64,000 nt of DNA from Proteles cristata cristata (lineage: Eukaryota; Chordata; Mammalia; Carnivora; Hyaenidae), in contig JAESUZ010003171.1 of NCBI GenBank assembly GCA_017311185.1, positions 1,116,001-1,180,000 on the forward strand. Direction: 5' to 3'. Each line of letters starts with the position of its first letter. Position 1 is the stretch's first letter. Below the pieces are notes generated by a model. That model saw nothing but the letters and a program-made list of their open reading frames with translations, was not told where the DNA came from and did no database searches. The position numbers and the translations under genes were made by a program. Shown here piece by piece: positions 44,466 through 56,140 of this stretch.

Positions 44466-45339
44466 TTCCATACCCCTGCCTTACGCACTGTGCACACTCC
44501 ATCAAGCTCTAAAATTTTAGGGAAACTTGAGATCAGAAAAGCTCAATGCTCAAGGAAACACGCTATTAAAGGTTGGAGTGGCCAAATTTCACAGCATAGC
44601 CACAGAACTGTGGGATGTCAAGAGCAAACAAAACTAAAATGATTTTAATAGTTTTATAGATTTCTCATGGTATGAGCTCATGAGGCTGGAGATACATGAA
44701 ATCAACCCATCAGTAGTTACCTTAGAGCTAAAGGTACAATAGTATACCTTTTGGTATACCCAAATTTCGGAACCACTCTGGCAACTAATTTGGAAGGAAA
44801 AGGCTATGAGAGATCCATATGGAAATGTCAGTCTTTCTTGGAAGACAACAAACTAATATATGTGTATGTAGAGGACAGGAAACCAATGCAAAAGGTAGGC
44901 ATGTGTTCACCTTCCACATAAACTATTATAGTTCCATGATTTAATCCCAGAACTCTGTTAACAATTCTCTATGAAGGGTCTCAGTTGTATTTACTTGGTT
45001 TTCAGGTACCAGTGCCCCCTGTGGCTTTTTTGATACCTCAATCTGAGTTGTTACCTGGTTTTATCCCTTCTTCCCCTACGATCTATTAAATCTATCTTAC
45101 TGTGAAGTACGTGGTGGGTGGTGAATTAATCTAACTGCTCTGAAACCGAGCTTACCAAATTTCTCTGTGACCCCATAACATGCTAACTCACACTTACATC
45201 TATGCACCCACCTGCTTCCAATCACACTCTCACCAGAAAGACACTATCACTCCAGCACAACTCAACCGACCTAGTACATTAGACTCCACCACTGTTCTTG
45301 TCTAGTCCTTACAGCAGTAATTTTATAATTTTATATACC
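44466..45339. other. Unassigned intergenic DNA
   Basis: No gene or clear repeat. Composition ordinary. Confidence 0.45.
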
Positions 45340-45590
45340 CTACAGGCACCTCCATTTACATTTTTCCTTTTTCATATTTATTACTTAATTGAAAACACTA
45401 CAATTTGGTGACTTTGAAGACATTATGAGAAACTAACTGTATTTCTATCCCTCCTACAAATAGTGTGAGCTCCTAGAAATCAGTAGCAACATTTTTTTAA
45501 ACTTCTTTTCCCCACAGAGTGCCTAACATAGTATCTTGCTTAAAGAGCTTGTTTAATAACTATATGCTAATTTAACTGAGCAAAAACACA
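45340..45590 (+). mobile_element. L2 3'-end remnant
   Basis: ACAAATAGTGTGAGCTCCTA, AGAGTGCCTAACATAGTATC and TTGTTTAATAACTATATGCT follow the L2 3' UTR order ('gtgagctcc', 'gtgcctagcacag', 'caataaat'). Confidence 0.6.
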
Positions 45591-45739
45591 GAATAAAGCA
45601 GATCCTTGACTTGAAGCCTCAGTGTTTACTTCTTCTAGCACCAGCACCACCTCCAGTAGGTTTTTTTTTGAGTTTTTTGTTGTAGAATTCAAAAAAGCCC
45701 AGGATCCTTCAATATGCCTAGTGCCCATACTTTTTGCAA

Positions 45740-46195
45740 TGTTTTATAATGTGATGTCACAGCTCGTTTCATCAAGAAGTGGAGTTAATTTCCCCTCCAC
45801 CTGATTCTAAGCTAACTGTGTGACTTGCTTTGGCCAACAGAATTCAGTGGAAGTGACAGTGTGCCAGTTCTGAACTAGCCCTCCCAAGGCCTCGCATGCT
45901 TTGCTTGCTCTTTTGCAAGTCTGGACCCACCATGAAGATAAGTCTTGCTGAGGCTGCTGGAAGACTGGAGACAGTTGTCCTAGTCAACCTGTTGTTCCAG
46001 CCAATCGTCAATCAACCCCAGAAGCATCACTGCTTGGCTGACCTATAGCTGACTTCAGATACAGAAGAGGGCCAAGATGAAACCAAAAATGGCCAACTGA
46101 ATGCAGCCTAAATTATAAACTAAATAAATGGTTGTTGTTTAAACCCACTAAATTTTGGAGTGATTTGTTACACATTAGTTACAAGTTCTAAGTGT
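45740..46195 (+). mobile_element. MaLR-like LTR remnant (MLT1-type)
   Basis: GTGTGACTTGCTTTGGCCAA, AGTGACAGTGTGCCAGTTCT and AATAAATGGTTGTTGTTTAA with CCCACTAAATTTTGGAGTGA, then TTTGTTACACATTAG. This is the ancient MLT1-type LTR pattern, with the polyA signal AATAAA near 46122. Confidence 0.65.
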
Positions 46196-47329
46196 TGACA
46201 TCTACTGATTTTTAGTCCCCAATTAGAGTCAATGGAAACCTAGAGCTAAGGTCTCAGAATCCCTAACTGTGGGTTGGACCCTACCCTGGCTCTTTATCAG
46301 CCCCCAGGTACTGGGTGTAAGGCAGATTACCAATGCTCCTCACTGCTTTGGCTTCTGCTGTTGCTCTCCAGATTTGTTCAAATTTGAGAGTTTTAATCTC
46401 ATGTTAATAAATATGTGGCTGTTCAGGCAATTTGTTTGGGTATAATTATGCCAGTCTCCTAGGAAATTACTGCCACCTAAGTTATTACAGATTCACCTTG
46501 GAGACACTGCATCTGGCTGGTTCTTGTTCAGTCAAGTGCTCCCTTGCCAGAGACCAATACATAATGCTGTAAAGCTCTCTCTGCTTAAATTCCTTTTCCT
46601 TCTTGGCATGATTCTTGCTAGAAACACCCTACATAAAACACAACTCTGGAGAATCAAAGGAGTTTATATGTCCAGAGGCACACTGCAGCAAGGAGGTAAG
46701 ACGTTCTTAAACTTAAAAAGACAACACGAGCTTGAATTCTAGTTTTTATTTTTCTTTTCTTCTTATTGTCTTAAGGAAATGAGGCTATTTGTGCTTCTAT
46801 GGAATCCTTACTACGTGGAAGAATTCACAGAATGGCAATGTCCAGGAACTAGACCTCTTTGATCTCCAGAGATTTTGTGGCAATTCTTTCATTGGAAAAT
46901 GTATTTCTATTAGGTTCTTTGAAAAATAGCGATCTGTAGTTATAATAAAGTAGATAACTTACAAAAAAAAAAAAAAAGGACTTTTGTGCCTCGAAGCAGT
47001 GGCACACCAAGGCCAGAGTAATGAGAGATGTGCACCCCAGGTGCAAGTAATAAAAGGGAATATTGTCTGTAGAGAATTTAAAAACAGTAAAAAAAAAAAA
47101 AAAGGACCAAAATGGAGTGTGCTTATTATTACTGTTAGCCAGCACTTGTAAACAATATCAGTAATAAGACACTGCTTCTTGTGGACATCCCATCAGAACT
47201 GACCTTAGTATACCTGCCTCCTTATGTGTGCCTGTGCCAAAGGAGTCCTGTAAGGAGGCTGCAGACCTATACCAATAATTCTGGCAAAGCTTAGACCATT
47301 TCAAGGACCTTCCTACAAGAGCTGCCTTC
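46196..47329. other. Unassigned DNA with twin A15-GGAC tracts
   Basis: Two A15 runs, each followed by GGAC, lie at 46963-46981 and 47089-47107. They enclose about 107 bp that begins TTTTGTGCCTCGAAGC and that I do not recognise. The arrangement looks like a small retroposed insertion with the A15-GGAC as its target duplication, or like a duplication. No gene. Confidence 0.35.
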
Positions 47330-48490
47330 AGTTGTTCCTTTCAATTAACAGTCACGTAGTGATAAACAGGTATTCTTACAGATTGAAAACAACTGAAATC
47401 CATACTTTCAGTTCTTTGCTACCCCAGCATGCAGCCAACAAGGATTATGAGGTCCTTAGCTCTCTTAGGCATGGAAGAGCAAGGATGGGGAACACAGCTA
47501 CCTCAAGCCCCATGATCCAGAACTACATGTGTGAAGACATTAGGAATCTCATAGACAGATGGAAAATACAAAAAAGAAAAAACAAAAAACAAAAGGAATT
47601 AAATAAGCTGACTAGAAATGAAAATACAATACTAGAAATTAAGAACTCATGTGATGACATTAACAGCAGATTGATACAACAGAAAAGAACCAAAGAACTG
47701 TAAACTGAAACATGTAAGTAATCCAAACTGAAATATAAAAAATAGTAGTGGAGAAAACTAAACACAGCATTAGAGATAATGTAAGACAATATTAAATAGC
47801 CTAACATATGTGTAATGAAGTCCTGGAAGAAGAAAGAGCAAAGTTCAATAGAAATATTTGAAGAACTACTGGCTGAGAATTTTCAAAAATGGGTGAATGA
47901 TTTCAATCCACAGAGTAAAGAAGCTTACTGAAGTACAAACAGGATAAATTAAGAACAATGCATAACATACTTTTAAAAACTAAAGCTAAGGAAAAATTAT
48001 TAAAAGCAGGCAGGGGAACAAGATTATTTATAAGGAAAAACTGGTATTAAAAAAAAAACAAAAAACTACCTTGTCACCAAAACTAAGGAAGGCAGGAGGT
48101 AAAAGAAACAACATCTGTAAATGTTGAAAGAAAAAATTCTATCAATTTAGAATTTTATCATAAAAAAGAAGGCAAAATAATGACATTCTAGACAGAAAGA
48201 AAAGTCAACATAGTTCAATTTCAAAAGATCTTCACTCCAAGAACCACTAGGAGAATTTCTTTAGGAAGAAGGAAAACATAATGGATAGAAATTCAGATGG
48301 GCAAAAGCCATATAAACTTGAATATTAACAACCAGATAAAAGCATTTTATCAATGTTAATTTTTTTCAGTTTGGTATTGTGCTGTGGTTGTAGAAGAGTT
48401 TTATATTTGCATGATTGCAGTGCATTCTTTTATTGTTTTCACAATTTTTTAAAAGTTTGATAAGATTAAAAAATTTAATGTTAAAAAACA
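47330..48490 (+). mobile_element. HAL1-like element, ORF1 remnant
   Basis: A 123-codon open frame (47332-47703) has a lysine/asparagine-rich, coiled-coil-like second half (RNLIDRWKIQKRKNKKQKEL). ORF1-like sequence then continues, broken, with GGCTGAGAATTTTCAAAAAT near 47872 and GAAAAATTATTAAAAGCAGG near 47989. TTTCTTTAGGAAGAAGGAAA follows near 48256. No endonuclease or reverse transcriptase follows, which fits HAL1 (half-L1) elements carrying ORF1 only. An L1M ORF1 is the alternative. Confidence 0.55.
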
Positions 48491-49717
48491 TATTAAAAGG
48501 AGAAACAAAGTTGGAGGTATAGCACCTGATTTCAAAGCTTACTATAAAGCTACAGTACTAAAGAAACTCTGGTATTAATATCTAGGGATAGATCTTATCT
48601 ATAAGTTATACATAATCAACAAAGCCAAATGGAGAGTCCAGAAAGAGGCCCCACAAATGCTGATTTATGACCAAGGTACTGAAGCAATAGGGAAGAATTA
48701 TCTTGTCAATAAATAGCACCAAACAACCAGGTATCTATATGAAAAAAGAAATTAACCATAGACTTTACTTCATACCAATCATAAAAGTGCATCTGAAATG
48801 GATTATGAGCCTACTTTTAAAAAACGAAATCTATGAAACTTTTAGAAGGAAACAATAACTTTGCAAGCAGGGAAATTTTTCCCTCAGTGTAGGGAAAATT
48901 TATTAGGATACTAAAAGCATAAACTTTAAAATAAAGCAATTGATAAATCAGACTTTACCAAAATAAAAACTGGTGTCTTTTGGAAGTCACAGGTAAGAAA
49001 AGAAAAAAAGCAAGCCCTGGACTGGGGAAAATATTATATATGGAAAATACTATATGGATATGGTAAAGAATTTATATCCAAAATATATAAAGCACCCCCA
49101 CAAATCAGCAATAAAAAAATTAAACAATGCAATACAAATTTGGGCAAACACTTCAACAGACACTTTATAAATAAAGGATGGACAAATGGCCAATAAACAC
49201 ATGAAAGGTATTCAGTGTGATTAGTCATCAGGAAAATGCAAATTAGAAAAATTAGATATGATTTACTACCATAAAATGGCTAAAAAATAATATGGGGGAT
49301 ACCATATGTGGCAAAGATTTGGAGCTCTCATACTGGTGGGAATATAAAATCATTCAATACCTTTGAAGAAGTGTTTGATATCTGATAAAAAAGTTCAACA
49401 TATATGTACCCTAGCACTCAGCAATTATATATCCAAGTTTGTACCTGGAAGACATGAAAATACATGACCACAAAAGACTTGTAACAGCCTGATTTATAAC
49501 AGGGAAAAAAAACAAAACCCTAGAAACCGGTCAAATCTTCCTCAAGAGTATTAATGTGTCAATGTTGGCAAATTCATACATAGGAATGCTATTCGGCAAT
49601 AAAAAAGAACTACTAATACATTAAAATCATGTTAAGAGGAAGAAGTCAAGCTCAAAAGGTCCATTCTAAATGGAGATAAAATCAAAGAACAGGCAAAACT
49701 GAAATTATGGAAATCAG

Positions 49718-50815
49718 TGTTGGGAGCCATTCTGAGCCCACTAGTCGAGAAAACTCCTGGTGAGGTTAAAGCAAGTTTGCACGGTCTCTTGCCAATCAGA
49801 TGATGACCGATATCCACCCCCACTCCTTTATTTCTGCTTGAGCACTGACCCCTAGGGTACCTTGTTGATCAATATCGGGAGTGACTTGTTCCCTTACTCC
49901 AGCCCTGGTATGATGATTGCACCTTGTGAAGGAACTTATTGTGGGAACTTCTTCTTTTGATTATGGGAACAGACATCATGTCTCCAGAAGGTCCTGTTTC
50001 CCTCCACACTTTCCCTTGAGCTATGAACAGGCTAATGACCCTTACTCATAAAAGATTGACCTTTACATGTACAATTCTGTTTCTACCACTGCATTAGTCC
50101 AAGATGTTCATACAGCTCAACATGTAAATCAACTAACCAAAAATGTCTCTCATGCCCTAGCTATCAAGAAATCATAAAACTAGACACAAAGGTAAATGTC
50201 CTTGAAGAGGATATTCTATGTACTGGAAATGAGCTAAACTCTTTAAAGGTATGGTTGGCTCTCTGGTGCAATAAAGCATATAACTGGAAAATCAAGTCTT
50301 GCCCAGAGACAAAGAGCCTAACTTAGAGAGAAGGAACAGATAAGGGCAGAAGATAAGTTAGCACATACACCTTTGCTAACTGATGGTGTATAGCAGCTCC
50401 TTCCTTAAGGCCTACATTCCACAAACACCTTCCCTTACCCTGGCAGCTGTGATGAGGATGGATAAGAGTATCTACAAACCTATGATTTAATCTTAGCATT
50501 ATTAAAATGTGAACACCTTGTTATTTTCTTAGTTACTCAACCTCACTATAATTGGAGTTCTGCAAGAAGACTTCTGTAAAACCTGTCTCTGTACATTTTC
50601 CAAAAAACATCTTATCACAAAGAGCTATCCATTGTAAAAATTCCATTTCCTGATGCCACGTTAACTTTTGACCTATAAATAAAGACACCAAAACCGACAG
50701 GACAGACATGCCTGCCTGGTGATCAGAAAGGATGTCGGGGCTCTCTCACTCTCTCTCTCGCCAACACCATCCATCCTTCAGGGACCCCTGGACCTGCCGG
50801 AGCTGGCCTCCGACA
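49718..50815 (+). mobile_element. Class II (ERVK/betaretrovirus-like) LTR element with env fragment
   Basis: A 1098-bp insertion starting TGTTGGGAGCC and ending GGCCTCCGACA, near-matching inverted ends, flanked by a perfect 6-bp TSD AATCAG (49712-49717, 50816-50821). TG...CA ends with a 6-bp duplication are typical of class II ERVs. TATAAATAAAG at 50677-50687 and a CT-rich stretch near 50744 mark the R/U5 end. Its centre holds env-like sequence (see next entry). I find no repeated LTR within it, so it is either a long solo LTR containing env sequence or a deletion derivative. An endogenous relic, not functional. Confidence 0.78.
50030..50325 (+). pseudogene. env: Fragment of a retroviral env transmembrane subunit
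   Basis: Inside the class II element, a plus-strand stretch encodes a heptad-rich segment followed by a short Trp/Cys-containing region, as in the ectodomain of betaretrovirus-type transmembrane env. The frame is shifted near 50166-50180 and hits a stop if unshifted. It ends at a stop near 50323, without membrane anchor or tail. No surface subunit, gag or pol is present. Recognition is by pattern only; the exact family is uncertain. Confidence 0.6.
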
Positions 50816-51000
50816 AATCAGGAAACTGGGAGCCTCTGGCTTGGAAAGGAACACAAGAGAGCTTTCCAAGGTGAGGAAAATATTCTAGACTTTTGGAGGA
50901 GTACTGGTTACATGGGTGTATGTGAATGTCAAATTCAACAGGCTGAACAATTTATTTAGATCAGTGTATTTCACTGTATGCAAATTATACCTCCACAAAC

Positions 51001-52719
51001 TAGAGTGAGGAGGAGGAGGAAAAAAGGAGGGCTCTGAGAGGGAGAGACAGAGAGAGGACCTGGAGGGCAAAGGCAGGCCCAGCACAGCAGTGAAGACAGA
51101 TCACATACTAATATCTGCACCAAAATGTACCGAATTAATCAAAACAGACATTTAAAAATTCATGGTAGCAGTACTGGATCTTTCAAAAAGCAAACACTGT
51201 TACACATATCTCAAGTTACCTTAGCATGACATTTCTAAGAAAACTAACAATCCAACTATAAAGTCTGCCCTCTTCAATGTGGGTAGAGTAGAATCCATAG
51301 CAACTATTTTTGTTGTTGTTTTAACGCTGAGGTTTTAAAAATCAGATTGTTGCATGAATTTCATGCCAAAATGAGTGACTATTTCAAGGTTTGATATTGT
51401 ACACAGAGGGCCCTGTGCCCTCTCTCTCGGGTGTCCAGTAGCTAACAGAGCTTCTTTCTATACCCGAGCAGGATGTTGAAAGTTTCCTCAAGAACAACAA
51501 TTCAAAAGTCCTATTACAAAGCTTCTAGAAATGTCCTAGTCTAAAAATTAAAATTTCAACCTTAGCACACTCTTTTCTCTCTCATCCTTTCTCTTCTAAA
51601 AAGAAAAAAAAAAAAAGAAGAAAATAAAAAAGAAACAAAAACGAACAAACAAAAAAAACTCCTCAACAAAGATCTTATACTCTTAGAGAGGGTCCATACT
51701 TGAAAGTAAATATCAGGTTTATGAATTGGTGAGCTGGTTTAATTATTTGGAGGTCATATATCCAGGTTTCATCATTCATTCTTTAGCAGATGATACAGGG
51801 AAGTTATGAGAAGACTGACTTGAAAAGAGCAGATCAACTAGTATATGAAACAATGTTAAGATGTTCTTCTTTATTTTAACAACAGAAGTGCCACCTATTT
51901 CTCCAAGCTGTTTTTTCTTTTTTCAATTTAAGTTTTCCAAAGATAATTATAATTAGTTTCTGATAATCAGATCTAGAGGTTCAAGGACTTGTGTTATTTT
52001 TTTCTAAAATATGTTTATTCCTTCTTTCAATCTCTTAGGAAGAGGGAACAGGGAACTTTTTTTGGTAATGTTCAAGTGAATGTGACATTGCACTGACTTC
52101 TTTGTTTTTGGCCTTTTGGGAGGGACAATGTCCATTAACACTCCTTTCCTTCCCCACTTATTCCATGGGCAACAAATTCCAGGGGATTTTTTCAGTGTCC
52201 AGAAATCATTAGGGAAAAGAGCTGTCATCTGAGACTATCCCATGAGCTCAATGGGTATCCTATAACTTATTTCATCTGTCTTTGGCTGTAGATATGTCTA
52301 GTTCTTAGAAATTGGCATGCCACCAAACACATTTTCTGAGCCAGCCCTCTCCTGCCTCTGTACTCACTGTCCATACTACCAGTCTCTGGCTGTATCCCTC
52401 AGCAGTTGCTAAATCCTTTTGAACCATAAGATATCCTCCTCAGTTAACTTCTGCTCCTGCTCAGGGGTGAATAAAGCTGGTTTGACTGTGTTGTTGTGTT
52501 TTTTTTTTTTTTTCCATTTTCCTTTTTCTTTAGGGGAGAAGAAGGGTCTTCTTACCTGTGTAAGCCCTCTGCCTTCATGATGGGTAAAGTGATGTAGTAT
52601 ACAAACAGGAAAGAGATATAGTCGGGCTCTCAACAATATACAGCCATTGTGAGTACAGGATTTATCAAATGAAGTTTGTCGAATGAAATCACAAATGCCA
52701 AATGCGTGACCTTTAAAAT
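51001..52719. other. Repeat-poor intergenic DNA
   Basis: A GA-rich patch lies at about 51003-51060 and an A-rich tract (A14 plus AAG/AAAC runs) at 51600-51656. A T14 run is at 52500-52513. No gene or recognisable transposon otherwise. Confidence 0.45.
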
Positions 52720-52860
52720 ATTATTTATTTGTGCAATACTATGTGTCAGGCACCATTCTAGAAGCTGGGGCCACAGAGAACAGTGATAAGACAAACTAAA
52801 TCTCACCCTTCTTGGAATTCAAGTAAAAGGGAAGCCAAAGAGTAGACAAGTAATTCCAGG
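52720..52860 (-). mobile_element. L2 remnant
   Basis: TTGTGCAATACTATGTGTCA, GGCACCATTCTAGAAGCTGG, GCCACAGAGAACAGTGATAA and CTCACCCTTCTTGGAATTCA follow the reverse L2 3'-end order. Confidence 0.65.
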
Positions 52861-55225
52861 TTCAGCATCAATTTGGGGGAAGAACTAGGGGTGCCACAAA
52901 AGTACATGGAATGGCCCTAACTCTTGAGGGACAGTTCTCTTCTGGTTTTTCATTAATTAATTACTTAATATTTTTACACTCCATATAATGTGCCCAGAAT
53001 TGCATAGACACTGAGATTCTTAGATTTGAAACTCAGAAGTCCTACCTTTCAACAAATAAATGATGATTCTAATTACAATATAAGTGTCAATAAGACTTTA
53101 ATTCATAAATTTGCTAATGGTTATCCCTGCTGTTCAAAAACAAATATAAATGTGATTTTCTCTCTGCTCAATTGCCCTCTGTTCCACCTTTCCACTGAGA
53201 TTTCTCAGCAGCATCTACTGTGATGCTCACTCAATAAAGAAAGAGTTGACAGCAGTGAGAAGTTGGACTAATCTTCTAATCTTGTCTTAGCCAGGTACAG
53301 TAGCCTTTGCAGTTCAGACTCCAGTGCCCAGACAAGAGTAAGCAGCAGATCAAAATGCAGCAGTCCCAACGGTAAAGCAACCACCCCTGTGGAACCCACC
53401 CCCCCCCGACTCCTGCGCTCTAAGACGGTAGTCTGCTTCCTCAGCTTAGACTCAAGGTTATTTTCACATAGTAAGACCAAGACAACTCCTTTTTGGTGCT
53501 CGCACTATTCACAGCTACTGCTGATATCCCATGGTGTCTGCTCCAGAGGTCAGGCTGCAACTTTTGATTCACACCATTTGATTAAAAAAATCAGAGATGT
53601 GTTGCCCTTGGAAATAGGCTGCGGTAAAAATAGATCAAAATATCCAGTGTCTCCAGGAAAGCTCAGGTTATTGTCTCTTTATCCAATTTTTTTAAATTTG
53701 TAAAGGCAGGAAGAGCTCTAGGTCTCTGAAGAAATTGTACAGCTAAGAGTAGATTTAATAATATAAACTTTTCTCCTACACAATAAGAGTGACTCAAAAA
53801 TCTGAACTCACGAAGCATTTAGGGTTGTGACATTCTGGGGAAAAGCAAGAAGTTGGAACTCATATTTATCTTTCCATAATTAGACTTTGCTCTAGCTGTC
53901 ACAAGGAACATCGCAGTGCTCTGAGACACCAACAGCATTCAAATTTGGAGTAATGATGAAAATGAAGGCAGATTCCACTTTCAAGCAGATCAGTTTGGAG
54001 AAATATCCCAAAAGAAAGCATGTCATTCAGAGTGTTGTTAAAACTCAATGGTTTCTCTGGAGTTACATCCACCTCCCAGGCATACCCATCTACTTGAAAG
54101 AGACACTGGCTGCACATTAAATATCTCCAAAGACCTTTTTGGAAAGAGAGATTAATGTGAGTGGTCATTAAAAGCTGTGTCAGGGCCTCATAAACACAGA
54201 CACCATGCAGAGTTTACACAGCAATCCATCAATCAGCAACAATCCTTGAGGGCCTGTTCCAAAGGCAGTAGGAGCCACAGAAGGTCCTTGACCAGATGAC
54301 TGGCATATGGAAAAGGCTCTCTGTCTTATGGAGATGGTGGGTTGGCAGTAAGGGCAGCTGGAGGCGAAAGCTAATTAGAAAAAAGTGCAATGGGTAAGAG
54401 CCATCTGAGAGCCTAACCTAGGCGGCGGACAGTGAATGTGGAATGTCTGAATATGAGAAGCTTTGGAAATGTTAAACATTGGGCCTGAACAGGCAGAGGT
54501 TGGTCTGGAATCCAGATAACTGTGTCCTGGAAATGAAATAGACAGTGTAAGCATAAGACAGGAAAGGTCAAAACCCACAACAGCCTTAGAAGGATGATGA
54601 TATAGGAGTTTAGGTAATATCAGAGCAATCTGAAAAGCAAGGAGTCTTTAGTCTTTGAGAACAAATTACAGCTTGGTGGCACAGAGACCACGTTGTGACC
54701 ACCCCCTACTCTCTCATTCCATACCAACCCCTCATTGAATCATTCTTCCCTTAGTAACCACAGCTTCCATAAGCCTTATTCTAATTTTTGACTACAGGCT
54801 CCTGCACTGAATCTAAGTCAGGGCAAAGGAAGACTGCTGTGCAGAGGGCCATTCCTATCTACATATCCCAGGCACTCCCAAAGGAGGAAAAGCACAAAGT
54901 GTCTTGGAAACAAAAACACGTTAAGGGAAAAGTCGTCTATCAAGGCCATGAGAAGTACTAAGGACCCATAAAGGCACAATTAGCAACTGCAGAGATTACT
55001 GACCCAGCCATGTAGCATACAGAGACACTTGCAAAGACAAGGGGATATGGAAAGAAAGTAAATTAGGGAGGTAAAGAGGCAATTTTACCCTTTCATAGTG
55101 AAGCTCTTTTCTTAAAGAGTTGGTGAGAGCATATCAAAAAGCTATTTCACTTAATTTTGTGTTGTTGCTTGTTGGTTGGCAAGCTCCCTGGGAGTTCCCC
55201 AAGGGAAATCTGAAACCAGCCCTGA
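52861..55225. other. Repeat-poor intergenic DNA
   Basis: About 2.4 kb without identifiable repeats. The C-run CCCACCCCCCCCCGAC lies near 53395-53410. Segment 53880-54240 has mixed composition with motifs such as ATCAATCAG (54228) and AGATTAATG (54148). It might hold conserved non-coding DNA. No splice-bounded frame is convincing. Confidence 0.4.
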
Positions 55226-55358
55226 TATACAGAGGGCAGAAAGAGACAAAAGAGAGAGGCAAGCATGCTGAGTGTGGAGCCCAGTGCAGGGCTCAATCTC
55301 ACAACCCCTGAGATCAAGACCTAGAGCTGACATCAAGTCAGAAGCTCAACTCGCTGGC
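55226..55358 (-). mobile_element. Partial old CAN-SINE
   Basis: Reverse-strand SINE middle and head: GAGTGTGGAGCCCAGTGCAG, GGCTCAATCTCACAACC, CCTGAGATCAAGACCTAGAG, GTCAGAAGCTCAACTCGCTG. Tail part reduced to a GA-rich stretch, TSD not found. It is very similar to the copy at 55949-56128. Confidence 0.82.
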
Positions 55359-55739
55359 TGGGAACTCACATATACAGCTTGTCACGGGCAGCCTCAAAAT
55401 GAGTACTGTCACATCCGCCCATCACATCTTACAAGTTCACACTCTTCAATGGCCTTAACAGGGTTTAGTCACATATATCACTCAGACATTCTCAACACCA
55501 CATTACTGTGTCAAGATTAAGTCCTCAAAGTAGCATCTGGGAGAGAGGAAGCCTAGCAGAACACATATTCCAAGGACAGGGTTGCGGTAAGGAGCCTCTA
55601 ACTGTCCAGGTCCAGTTCATGGGTCAACTGGTGGTCATGTCTTCTTGGAGATTTCCCCCAACACTGCCAGGATCCATTTTATCCTTTGCAATGTGTAACA
55701 CTATCTTTCCATTATGCTGATTTTGTCTATGGCCAAGTC

Positions 55740-55815
55740 ATTGCTTTTGTTTAATGTAACACATTTTTACTGAATGTCTGTGTTATATGGTGCTCTGATA
55801 GATGCTAAATGGGGT
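55740..55815 (-). mobile_element. L2/MIR-like trace
   Basis: TTTACTGAATGTCTGTGTTA and GGTGCTCTGATAGATGCTAA resemble the reverse L2 3' end. Short, low confidence. Confidence 0.4.
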
Positions 55816-55948
55816 CAGGTGGGGGCAGAAAGTAGATAAAGAAAAGTGGGAGAATGGTATATGGGAGGAACCACAGTGCTACAGAGGGAAGCTTGGTTTG
55901 AGGTTCGAGATTGAGTCCTTGATGTGAGGCTTGGATGAAGTCAATTTT

Positions 55949-56128
55949 CTTTTTTTTTAGAGAGAGAGTTGGGGAGAGACAGAGAGAGAGAGAGAGAGAG
56001 AATAATAAGCAGGCTCCACACTCAGTGTGGAGCCCAATGCAGGGCTCAATCTCACAACACCTGAGATCAAGACCCAGAGCTGACATCAAGTCAGAAGCTT
56101 AACTCGCTGGGCCACCCAGGCATCCCTG
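55949..56128 (-). mobile_element. Old CAN-SINE
   Basis: Reverse-strand copy from CTTTTTTTTTAGAGAGAGAG to the head GGGCCACCCAGGCATCCC. The (GA)n lies at about 55979-56001. GAAGTCAATT at 55937-55946 and 56131-56140 marks the TSD. It shares the CTCAGTGTGGAGCCCA and CAAGTCAGAAGCT variants with the partial copy 0.6 kb upstream. Confidence 0.9.
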
Positions 56129-56140
56129 AAGAAGTCAATT

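Larger units (their letters stand above)
48490..51000 (+). mobile_element. Old L1 3' part, split by an LTR element
   Basis: ORF2 C-terminal region (ACCTGATTTCAAAGCTTACT near 48523; TATATCCAAAATATATAAAG at 49072) and the 3' UTR follow in order. The 3' UTR is cut at 49717 and resumes at 50816 (GGTTACATGGGTGTATGTGA near 50907; CATTATACC-type end GCAAATTATACCTCCACAAA near 50980). Joining the flanks restores a continuous L1 3' UTR. No frame survives. Confidence 0.75.

Noticed and set aside
50677..50687. TATAAATAAAG as a host gene promoter
   Set aside because: It lies in the class II LTR, close to the R/U5 end, and is explained by the retroviral promoter and polyA signals.
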